DNA from: Enoplosus armatus
Taxonomy: Eukaryota > Chordata > Actinopteri > Centrarchiformes > Enoplosidae
Direction of reading: 5' to 3'
Assembly (NCBI RefSeq): GCF_043641665.1
Contig: NC_092181.1
Location: 10,075,818-10,139,817, forward strand
DNA: 64,000 nucleotides
This document shows positions 1 through 9,796 of this stretch, in pieces. How positions within the stretch are numbered: position 1 is the stretch's first letter; every line of letters starts with the position of its first letter. The translations under genes and the position numbers were made by a program. Under the pieces are notes generated by a model. That model searched no databases. It was not told where the DNA came from and saw only the letters and a list, made by a program, of their open reading frames with translations.

Positions 1-790
1 GTGTGAGGGCTGAGTGGAGGGCTCTGGAGCATCCTCTGTGGATCTGTTTGTTCTTTATACAAACTGGTGAGGGTCCAGGCCGGTTGGGATGTTGTTTTTG
101 ATGTGCTGGAGAACCAGTTTCTCAAAGCACTTCATCAGAACGGAGGTGAGTGCCACAGGGCGGCAGTCGTTTAGACTAGACCCCGCAGACCTTTTAGGTA
201 CAGGAACTCAATTTGAATCAATTTCAATTCAATTGTATTTACATAGCACGAAATCCAAACAAAAGTTATCTCATGACACTTTACATATCGAGCAGGTCTA
301 GACGGTACTCTTTATAATATGACCGATGGTGGCTGCCTTGAAGCAGGTGAGAACAATCTCCTGTGACAGCGAGATGTTTTAAATGTCAGCGGTGACACTG
401 ACTAGCTGGTAGGCACACGTTCTTGGTTCAGTACATGGCCAGGGATGTTATCAGGCCCAGCAGCCTTACTCATATTCAATCTCAGCAGGGTTCTTCTCAC
501 ATCCGCCGTGAATGCTGACAGTGGCCGGTCATTTGGAGGTGGAGTAGACTTGACAGCCGACTCTTTTGTTGGGGAGATCAAAGCGAGAAGAGAAGGTGTT
601 AAGCTCATTTGGCGATGCGGCCTCTCACATGATGGGGGCGCTCCTGCTTTTGTAGCCTGTGATATTCTGGATTGCCCGCCACATGAGGTCTCTCCTGATG
701 TCAGCTTTCAGTCTCACTCTGGCAGTGTTGTATGCTTCCTTGCCGCATGACCGAAAGACAGCTTTTTTTCTCTCTTGCCTCTCCATTCAT
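1..790 (-). mobile_element. LINE (non-LTR retrotransposon) reverse transcriptase fragment
   Basis: Minus-strand translation from about 780 downward gives AYNTARVRLKADIRRDLMWR, a gap with frame changes, then [51 protein letters not shown] and [20 protein letters not shown]. These are the thumb-to-finger motifs of fish LINE reverse transcriptases (KAAGPDNIPG, NDYRPVALTS). It has stops and frameshifts, so it is a dead copy. The clade is not resolved. A SINE interrupts it at about 208-321. Confidence 0.8.
208..321 (-). mobile_element. SINE-like insertion inside the LINE
   Basis: This stretch interrupts the LINE reading between codons for TIG and VPV. It carries the 'gtaaagtgtcatgagataac' core and the GAATT-rich tail of a dispersed fish SINE, also seen at 53604-53760 and 63490-63690. 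The tail is toward 208, so the copy is in minus orientation. Confidence 0.7.
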
Positions 791-857
791 CCAGGCTGTC
801 AGGTTGGGGAACGGTTGTGTGGATTCAGGTAAAAACAGATCTGAGGTCCTGTAATGC

Positions 858-1950
858 ATTTTTTGAATTTACAACTGGAAGAATGTAAACAGCAGAAGAA
901 AACAAAACACTGATCCAGGCCAACAGTTTAAAATAAAAAAAAATCTGCAGAACATTGTTCATCCACTTTGACGTGAAGTGTGAGCACCAAGCATCATTGA
1001 GTCTGCCTCCCCTCTTCTTGCTGGAGTTTTGTGTTCTGTCGGCACGGAAAACTGTTGTCCGTCCCTCAAGTGCAATGGCTTGAGCCGGGATGTTGTGATG
1101 AAGCCAGTTTTCTGTAAAGATATTGTTATGGAAATCTCCTCCTCAATTCTGAAGTTCAGGTCCCCCCGTGGTCAGACTTTAAACCCTCACTGAACATGCT
1201 ACATTATCACATGCCCAGAAATGGTCAAACTCTTTGCACTAACAACGGATGTAGATTAGTCGAATAAGCTTTAGTCCTTCAAACAAGGAAAGATGTTTAC
1301 CCGTAACAGTTTAGGATATGTCTGCACATTCTGACCTGGAGACACACATGGACTCTGTCAGCATAACTGCACTTCTTCGTCTACCCTCTGGCGTCTAGGG
1401 AGTCCAAGCAGCCGCCGCCTCTGTCTTTGGTTGCTACAGCAACACGACTCCCCTTATCTGAATGGCTCCTGTCTTTCCCAAACATCACAGACAGCAGCTG
1501 TTGTTGCTTTCAAGTGAGGCGGACAGTGGCTCTTCCACTGAGATCTACCACTAACCTGACCTCAAAGCCCAGTTTCTACCCAAGTGACCCCTGCTTCTGA
1601 TGCCTAGAGGACAGAGATGAAGATAGAAACAGTTTCAACTTATTTTCCTGCGACCGGACATTAGCCAGGAGTAGGCTGGGTAGTGGAATAGCCCTAGGTC
1701 CACTCTTATCCTGGCTCTCTTCCCCCTCTTCCTGTGGCGATTGCACCCCTTGTGGTGACGTTTGGTCCGACTGATCCGGCCGGGTGGTTGGAAGGTGCCA
1801 TGGGCAGCGATTGTCTCAAGGTCCACTGCACTTAATCCAATCCCTGCATTTTCTTTTTTTCAACGATGATGAGTGTATTTCTGTCATAGGTAATAAGTAC
1901 TTCCACAGGTAAAACAAAAATGTTAAGTTTGAAGGAGCTACTGGCCACCG
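858..1950. repeat. Dispersed repeat, copy 1
   Basis: Two blocks recur at 37.7-38.0 kb: 'gaatgtaaacagcag' (about 881-895 and 37708-37722), and a block around 1800-1900 with 'gtccactgcactt', 'atccaatc' and 'tgagtgtatttctgtca' that matches 37862-37942. Copy 2 is much shorter, as if internally deleted. Class unknown; copy 1 lies 5' of the LINE at 1-790 on the minus strand and might be part of it. Confidence 0.55.
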
Positions 1951-3287
1951 CATCTGCACACGCCGCAAAGAAAACCAAAATTGACTGTTTGTAGGAAATG
2001 GGAAACAAACAGCGGTCTCCGTTGTCACAGTCACATACTTTGTTGACCCATTCATCCAACCCGACCTCCTCCCAAAAGCGTTTGCGGTGCCATAACAATG
2101 TCATGTTATTTCCGTCCTGGCCCCTGACAGACATGAGTCATAATTCACACGGCCAAAAGAGGTTGCTTGTCAGTAAAATGTAAGGATACTGGGGTTTTTT
2201 TTTTGGGCATTTCAACAAATGACCAATGTTGTCTTTTTTTTTCGGGTGAGGACAGTCTCCTATTTTCTGGTGCTGTTAGAGAGGAGGGAGATACAGAGAA
2301 AGAGCGAGACAGCAAGTGGCAGCACTGATGCAGAAAAAGAGGTGAGATAGAAAAAAAAACTGGAGGAGAAATGCAGATCAGTAACAGATGGCTTGACATA
2401 AAAACAAAGACAAGAGGAAAGGAGTGTGTGTGTGTGTGTGTGTGTGTGCGTTCTCACTTCTATTTGTGTTGCCTTGGGCTGTTACACTGAGCATTGTCTT
2501 GTCGAAAACCATCAAACACATATCCAATTAAGCACTGTCTCTGTAAAACACACACATGCACAGACAGAGAAATGGAATGAATTGCATACACACGCAGATA
2601 CATATACCTTTTGTTCTGGCTTGTTCCTGACCTTTTCTTAGGATCTGTCAAAAACATTCAAACACACACACACACACAACACACCCACATACACACACAT
2701 GCACACTGAGAACCCGTGTTTGTCTCTGATTTCCTATTCTGAAATGAAAATAAGAAAATGGAAAACAGGGCTTGTTTTAAATTATCAGTGTTTGTAACGT
2801 TTTAAAAGATAGAGCCGTTTTCCATCTAATTTTGTCCTCAAAATAGGACTTTGTGTTTTTTTCCATTTTATAGATATTCATGTAGTCACTCAAACACGAA
2901 GAACACAGTTTCCATTACTACAAAATGCAGAATTGGGGCCATATTAAATTGTCTTTGTTATCACAAAAGGCTTTCAGGGTTGCGGACTGACAAGGAGACC
3001 CGCGCATTTGCTTATTATTGCCCGCAGTCTTAAAGAGATGTATTCATATTTAACAAATTGATCATATGGATAACTGTTGGCAAGAGCCAGCACTCATCTG
3101 GTAGGCCTGTGCAACTGTGCCGGTTTATCAGTTTATTAATCAAGTGGAATAAGTAAAATAGCATAGTTAAGACAGGTTATGGAACAAGGACTCTGACCGC
3201 ATCCAAGTAGTTGTAGGCTATTCATCTAAATATGCAACAGTAAATATGCATACCAGAAAATGGATCCGCTCTCCTCCAGTTGTTAAT

Positions 3288-3506
3288 TCAGGACAAGATG
3301 CGTGTTAGGGAGGAGATGATGCAGAGGCAGGCATAGAGCTCACAAGCAGTCCTTGAAGTTTGTTTTATGTAGGAGTAGAAGGACGTATCCTGATCAAAGA
3401 CAACTCCGACATTCCTCACGGTGGCGTTGGAGGCCAGGCCAATGCCATCTAGAGTAGCTATTTCTTTAGATAATGTGTTTCGGAGCTGTTTTGGGAAAAA
3501 GAACAA
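3288..3506 (-). mobile_element. L2-like LINE reverse transcriptase fragment
   Basis: The minus strand encodes LSKEIATLDGIGLASNATVR, then NVGVVFDQDTSFYSYIKQTS and RTACELY. This matches the C-terminal part of fish L2-type reverse transcriptases (TVRNLGVIFDxDxSFxxHI). The fragment has no intact flanks. Confidence 0.75.
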
Positions 3507-6198
3507 TCATTTGTGTGCATCTACCCGGGTGCAGGTAGTTCCCTGACGACCTCTCCAATCCCACCCACTGGCTCCCGGACCACGAAGCCAAAACCCACTT
3601 CACAACCAGAAGACCGAGAGAGGGACGTCACAAAGCTTTAAAATTTTTTTATTAAAAATAAATAATTTAACTGTTGGGGATACAATTCTGAAAAGTAAAT
3701 CACATATCCCAACCTAGTTTTCTCAGGTGTATCGTCAAAGATTTTGGTGAAAAGTGGCCACATGGGGATTCGAATCCTGGACCTCTGCAGCCATAGCTTT
3801 TCCCCCACCTTCTTACAACTTGTGGCAATGATATCACATGTGCAAATCTGGGGTATATTTGTCTTTTTAAGCAGTCAAAACTTTGGTGGTAAAAAAAAAT
3901 ATATATAACACATCATTCTGGTGGTGTATTGTCAAATATTTTGGTGAAATTTGCTGCAAAATTAGATGAAATTGAAAATGTTGTGCATGCAATACAAATT
4001 ACATCAAGATATTGATTGATCAGTGCGGACTCACCGTTGATCTGATCTGAAAACCATTTGAAGCACTTGATATCTAGTATCCAAACAATGTCTGTGTCCA
4101 CTGTGGTAGCATATGAATTAAGACTACAAGACTTTGGGGCGCCCCCCCTAGTGGCAGAATAGCCCAAGACTGCGTAGCAAAGCTCGGACCTAGCATTCAA
4201 ACACGTGCACCAAGTTTGGTTCCAATCGCTTAGCAAGCATTTATGTGAAATTGAACTTTCCTTGATGACTTTAGATCAGCGAAGATCGCATATCATCCTG
4301 GCAAAATTCCCGGGAAGGCTGCCCGCTGGTTTCTGACGAGGTGTTGAAAATAGGATTTTGAGAAAACTGAGAAAAAGCCGCAAAATCTGACATTTTTAGA
4401 GCAGAAGACCATTGGAGCAAAGATGCAGGCGAATTGAGAGATTCAAATTATGAAAGAATTTCCACTCTATTCCAAGATAACAGCGCCACCTTGTGGTCAA
4501 TGAGTGTCATTTTATGTGCCTGAGTAGTGGGTGGCATTTAAAACCTACCTGCCAATTTTGGTGACTTCTGACTCTTAGGGTTTTTACTGCACAAACACTT
4601 TCAGCAGAGAAAAATAAGAAAGCAGAATAATAAGGACAAAAATAATAGGGTTCCAGCAGCAAAGCTTTGCAGCTTGGACCCCTAAAAACAAAACAAAAAT
4701 GTTTTTCCTTTTCCACAGTTTAGCAAGTGTGGCATTTAATCTATCTCTCTTTCCTCGTTTTCTCATAAGCAGATATTGTTATACACAGCCGCACACACAC
4801 TCACATTTTAGTAACAATGCTGCTAGTAACAATAAAAGCATGCACACAGACAGCTGTGCAGGATCACAGAGTCCAGTCCTGGACACCTACACACACAGAG
4901 AGAGAGAAACAGGTGAATTAGGGACAGACTTGCAGGAAAAGCTTTGGCTCTTAATTGATTTTTTCATTTATTTTTCATCAAGCTGTCTGGACAAGTCATT
5001 ATGGATTAGAATAGAATCAGTGCCGTCAGAGCCGGGGCTGCTCTGCTGCACTGCTTTCTATTCAGCTCCTCGGTTCAGTGCATATTGAATGCTGCGCGCA
5101 CTTAAGATATTACATAATCACCACTATTGATAAATATGAATTCATAACTGTTAATACATATTTAAGAGAGCGGGGGTGATGGAGGCAAACACAGTGCTGA
5201 CAGTATGTTGATTCCAGATGCTCCCAATTAGATCATCACTCAGCTCATAAAGCCAGCATCTCTTAACATTCTGCATATGAAAAAATATGTCAGGTATGAT
5301 GAGGTGGCATCGTTTGAGGCTTTTCTTTTTTCAACTTGCTGCTATGGCTTGCCATGTGACCATTTTCCTGGTATCTGAGCTTCCTAAATTCCACATTATT
5401 AATCAAAATCAGTCTTGAGGACACATCAAGTTGGATTATCCCGTCCGGGGCAATAAAAAACGCGTGTGATGTTAGTTAGCTAATCCAGTTCCTCCGGTTT
5501 TAGGTTGCTCTGTTTGGCCGTGTGATGGGATAAGAATAGGTGAATAGTAGCAACCTCTACCGTATAGTAGTAGGATTGGATGTAGCTAGTGGGAGCCGTA
5601 CACCAACTTTGTAGTGCGGCAAATACAACAGTAATTACTCGCTGTCTGAAAGTAGTATCAGTTGCACAAACAGAAGTATAGTTATGGTTATGGTATGTGT
5701 AAAGGCCTTTTACCAGGGAGTTTTCCTGTCATAAAGTCACCATAAAGTCAATAAATCAGACAATTGTCTACGTTTGAGGTTTTTCTTCTGTTACCACCAC
5801 AAGTGCTACCTGTGTTGGGAGGCTTGTGCTCAGACAGTCCTCATATTTGCAGACGCTGTGAGGTGATTAAAATGATTTGCTGGCTACAGCAGTCTTCCTG
5901 TCACAGTCTTTTTTCTTTTCTTTTTTTATTGACCCGACAGTGACATTGGTTAAATTGAAATGCTGTGCACTTTTTCATGTGCAGACAAATCCTTGCAATA
6001 TCATGATGATGCATATTTCACATTATGCATATTTACACCATTGTTGGTGCTGTTTGTAATGTTTTTTAAGTGCATTCAACCGTACTTGCTAAATTACAGT
6101 ATTGATGTTCCACAAGCCAGTGAATGCAGAAAAGATATTGCAGTTACCATTGTGTTTGCATGTGTATTCATATTTCTTACTTTTTCTTTCTCCAACAG

Positions 6199-6384
6199 AG
6201 GTGTGCGGAGTGGACTGTGGCAACCATGGCGTCTGTTACGGCGGCGTGTGTCGGTGCGAGGAGGGCTGGACAGGAACTGTGTGCGACCAGAGGGCCTGCC
6301 ACCCACTGTGCAGCAAGAACGGAGTGTGCAAGGAGGGGAAGTGTGAGTGTGACCAAGGATGGACAGGGGAGCACTGTAATATCG
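6199..6384 (+). CDS. tenm3: tenm3 exon: EGF-like repeats 6 and 7
   Basis: The exon is 186 nt, entry phase 1 and exit phase 1. It encodes two complete six-cysteine EGF modules: one starting [13 protein letters not shown] and ending GWTGTVC, the next starting [13 protein letters not shown] and ending GWTGEHC, then NI. The acceptor is tttctccaacag and the donor is gtaaat. EGF2 and EGF5, which hold the unpaired cysteines for covalent dimerisation in this family, are upstream of the window; all cysteines here look paired. A (CA)n tract begins about 20 nt into the following intron. Skipping would preserve frame. Confidence 0.93.
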
Positions 6385-6402
6385 GTAAATAGTTCTCACA
6401 CA

Positions 6403-6442
<40 letters not shown>

Positions 6443-7280
6443 GTGTACGAAGGGAAAGTGAGACTGTGACTAAGATGTTACTCAATATGCACAAACATAC
6501 ACATGGAATTTGGATTTCCACATACACAAGTGTTTCACTACTCATCACTGGTACCCCAAAATTTAGTGAAATGAGCATGAAGCCTGGAAAATCATACATG
6601 TTTTTTTCGCTCTGCGCAAAGGCACTGAGAGGAAAGGCTTTTCCAGCCATTTTTAACTTTGGCTAGCCACGTTGCACCGAAACGATGACAAAGTTACACT
6701 CTAATCTGGCATTACTTAATGGCACTTCCTTCAAGGTTTGGAGAAATTATAGGGGATTCCAGGGGACACAATAAAACAGTAGCACACCACTTCACAACCT
6801 TCAAGAAACCTGAAGAAGAAAAAAAAAGAAGCTTGGTGGGTAGGCGAACTTGATAGAACCCATGACAGATATATTACAGTCTCTTTTCTCCATGGCTTCT
6901 GCCAGGACAAGATTAGAGAAAAATGTTGCTGCTAATTATATGGATGTCAGTGTTTGTGTTGGTTATCGCTGTCGTTCAATATAACTGGAGCTACGATATT
7001 GCCACTAGTGTAAATGAGATCCAAGTTGTAAAAAGCAGAATTGTCCTTTCGAATCACTCAAGGTTGGCCATCTTGCTGGGAAATGCTATCAACAACTCCT
7101 TTTTATTACCTGGGGTCAGCTCAATAGGCTGTATTAGTTACCAACATTGCAAAAAGGCCCATCTTATCAGGTAATTTCTGTCTGTTGAATATTCCAACCA
7201 ATGTCTAATAGAAATATACTCGCCTGTATCTAGGTTGCTACACTAGAATTGAGAAATTAAACATTTAAACATTAATATTA

Positions 7281-7890
7281 AAGGTCCCATATTGCAGAAA
7301 GTGAGATTTCCATGTCTCTTTTGATTATAAAGCAGGTCTAGGTACTACTACTATAAATACTGTGAAAGTATCAACGCGCTCAGTCGGTATTCAGACACTG
7401 TGCCTTCAAACGAGCTGTCACAACTTCGGTAAAGTTGTGATGTCACAACTATACAGTCACCGCCCTCAGCCACGCCCCCCAGCAGGTCATCTGATCCAGG
7501 CACGGGACCACCCACAAAGTACAGGGACGCTCAAGCCTTGCTTATGCTCGCCCTAGCAGGCCGCCGAGCTTTGAGATTGCACCGAGGCGTTTATGGTTCG
7601 GGCGATCCGTTGCAGTATCCGTGATGACGTCATTTTGGGGCGCACGCACCTCCGCTCCAGAGACACTGCGGCAACCATAAATCCAGCTTCTTCAGGTTTT
7701 TGGAGGTTGTTCAGTTTGTCTCAAACGACTTGTTTCAGACAGAGGGTGAGCTGAGGGGCTGCATGAAGGGCCAGGAGGAGATACATAAGGACTTCCTTAC
7801 AATAAATAATAACTGCATATCATGCAAAGCTGCTCTAGTGGAATCCTAGAACAAAAATATAAAGCTGAAATGAGCATAATGTGGGACCTC
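7281..7890. mobile_element. MITE flanked by TA
   Basis: The ends are inverted repeats: left 'aaggtcccatattg', right 'cataatgtgggacctc'. TA lies outside each end (7279-7280, 7891-7892). The interior has no coding capacity. I recognise the ends and interior ('ataaatccagcttcttcaggttt', 'gaggggctgcatgaagggcca') as a teleost MITE family; the superfamily is uncertain. Confidence 0.65.
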
Positions 7891-8299
7891 TAATTCAGAG
7901 TCCAGCTGTTGAATGTTAGTCCAGTATTCATTCTCATCTCATCTCAGCTCTGTTTTGGTCTTCACCAACCCCCGAGGGAAATACCTGGCTCTTAAGCTGC
8001 TAAATGCAGAGACTAGCTGGCTAGTCGCTAACCCTGTCTGTCTGCCGTGTGGAGTCTCTTCACTGAAAACAGCTGCCTGCTGCTGAAAACGGCGCTTCTG
8101 AGAGGAGTGAGACTGCACCAAAGCAGTAAAGTCGTGGCTATAAAACTGAAACAAAGAGTTGCAAGACACTAAAACACGCTATAGAGCTGAGAGGACCTGC
8201 ACTGTCAGGTAATAATTCTCAGTGGGTTCGTCACTACCAGCGACACCTTTCACATACACAGCTTCAAGGACTCAGTTACAGACAAAAATGAGTTCGTAA

Positions 8300-8480
8300 G
8301 AAGTGGACACAATGGTTCAGGGTACACCCTGGACAGGTTACCAGTCAATCACAGAGCTAACACGTAGATATGGACTACCATTCATGCTCACACCTACAGG
8401 CAATTTAGAGTCACCAGTTAACATGACTTTGGACTGTGGGAGGCAGCCAAAGGACCCCAAGAAAACTGGGGGGGGGCATG
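8300..8480 (+). repeat. Dispersed fish repeat fragment
   Basis: It contains 'caccctggacaggttaccag', 'caatttagagtcaccagtta' and 'gactttggactgtgggagg', wording I know from a very common teleost interspersed repeat. It is truncated and diverged. Confidence 0.55.
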
Positions 8481-8489
8481 CAAGCTCAC

Positions 8490-8760
8490 AGAAGGGCACA
8501 CACGCAAGTCATGTTTCCATCACTTCACAGGACATTACATTGACTTACATTCATTTCCTGGAGACTTACCCTAACTCTAACCACTACTTGCTTAACCCAA
8601 ACCTAACCTTAACCTAAACCTAACCTTACCAGAACCTTAAACCAAGTCTTCATCCTAAAATGTAACGATTTACGAAATGGGGACGTGCGTTTTTGTCCCC
8701 AAAAGGAAGGCGAGTCCCCACAGTGCGACTGTGTAAACAGATTTATGTCCCGACAACACG
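8490..8760 (-). repeat. GGGGACA/GT-linked dispersed repeat, copy 1
   Basis: It contains 'gtttccatcacttcac', 'aggacattacattgactta', a patch of 'aacctaaccttaacctaa', and 'gtccccacagtgcgactgtg'. Copies 2 (16400-16690, plus) and 3 (58310-58585, minus) share this order. Confidence 0.65.
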
Positions 8761-9769
8761 AACAGCTCTCGCTTAGTGTTGATGGATGGACTACCTCTCC
8801 TTATTTTGCTTGATATCTATATGGCGGGTTGAGAAACCCCATTCTGTTGTGTTTGTGCGAGTCGGGCGGTGGAACAGATGAGTAGCGGGGCCTTTGTGGC
8901 AGCTTCAGCTCACCGCCAAACCCTTCACTTTAAAAGCTATTTGTTGTCAAACAGACAGACAGCAACAGTATTGCTGGGAAAGAGCTGCAAATTGGCTTAG
9001 TTATTGTCAGTTCGGCACACACACACACACACACACACTGACACACATGGAGGGGGGACGCTGAGAGCATAACAACAGTGAGATGAGGAGAAATCTATTT
9101 AGAGCGCTTAGCCAACAAGCAGCTTGTTTGTTTAGATGGATTGTATGGCTGGGGGAGAGAGAGGATTCACACAGGCTCGCTCTTTTTCTTCTTCTGTCCT
9201 CCCATCTCTAACCGTCACATTTGTCACACTGGAACTGTTGACCCCCACTGTAGAATTGTTGCCGTGTTCATCAGCTGGCTATTCTCGCACGTCAGCATGG
9301 AAATAGCCCAGCTCACTGTTGATGTTCAGTGATTTTTTTTTTCCCTAAAAGTCGGTGCAATCCATTGTTTTTGCAAGAAAACACGGTTACAAGACACAAA
9401 CTGTGGTCGAGCTCAGTCCACAGGGGCTTGGCTCGGGGACCAGAGGGTGGCCGGTTTCCAGTCCAGCGTGGACCAGTGGAAGTGATTACTATCGTGGACC
9501 CTGAAAATTCACTAGTGTTAATGAGGCGTATCAGATAAATATTATGGTGAATGATGAGAGATCTTGTCTTCTCCTTTTCGACCGAACCTCTTTGCGTCTA
9601 ATTTAGTTTCCACATCTCTCTGTTTTTCTTCATTCCCTTCATTCCCACTGATGGTGATATATATTTTTTTTCTTTTTTTAAATATTCGACTGCCTATTGT
9701 GCTGGACTAAATGCTCTCTTTCCATCTATCTTTCTTCCTTTCTTTTTTCTCCCCCCTTCCTTCTTAAAG

Positions 9770-9796
9770 CTCACAATCCGGACATTAGAGTAAAAG
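9770..9796 (+). CDS. tenm3: tenm3 microexon, splice site A part 1 (27 nt, AHNPDIRVK)
   Basis: The stretch lies between ...ttcttaaag and gtactg, is 27 nt long and fits phase 1 to phase 1. With the G carried over from the EGF7 exon it reads AHNPDIRVK. It falls exactly between EGF7 and EGF8, where mammalian teneurin-3 has an alternative insert that I remember as AHYLDKIVK, matching at A, H, D, V and K with the same length. In the family this insert lies in the EGF7-EGF8 linker and changes the cis arrangement of the dimer. It is too short for any ORF scan. Inclusion cannot be proved from DNA alone. Confidence 0.82.

Larger units (their letters stand above)
1..6198 (+). other. Intron upstream of the EGF6 exon
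   Basis: No host exon was recognised. It holds a LINE fragment with a SINE insert (1-790), a dispersed repeat shared with 37.7-38.0 kb (about 858-1950), a (TG)12 tract (2424-2448), a CA-rich patch (2662-2710), an L2-like LINE fragment (3288-3506) and a probable dispersed repeat (about 3700-4690) that contains 'accaagtttggttccaatcg' and ends in A-rich sequence. 4700-6198 has no feature I can name. An upstream teneurin exon must supply the G that starts codon one of the EGF6 exon. Confidence 0.6.
6385..9769 (+). other. Intron between EGF7 exon and 27-nt microexon
   Basis: It contains (CA)n at 6404-6441, a MITE at 7281-7890, a dispersed repeat at about 8300-8480 (core 'ctggacaggttaccagtcaatcacag'), a GGGGACA-type repeat at about 8490-8760 and (CA)n at 9016-9038. 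The last 60 nt are a long pyrimidine tract leading to the microexon. Confidence 0.6.

Noticed and set aside
3765..3785. Possible tRNA gene or tRNA-derived SINE head ('gattcgaatcc' resembles a B box)
   Set aside because: No acceptor stem, D arm or anticodon arm can be built around it, so the match is only an 11-base resemblance.
6094..6666. Open frames in other frames over the EGF6-7 exon
   Set aside because: They are shadows of the true exon or read through the CA repeat (poly Thr-His or Cys-Val).
8560..8640. Telomere-like array
   Set aside because: 'aacctaaccttaacctaa' is irregular and short, and belongs to a dispersed repeat that recurs twice in the window.
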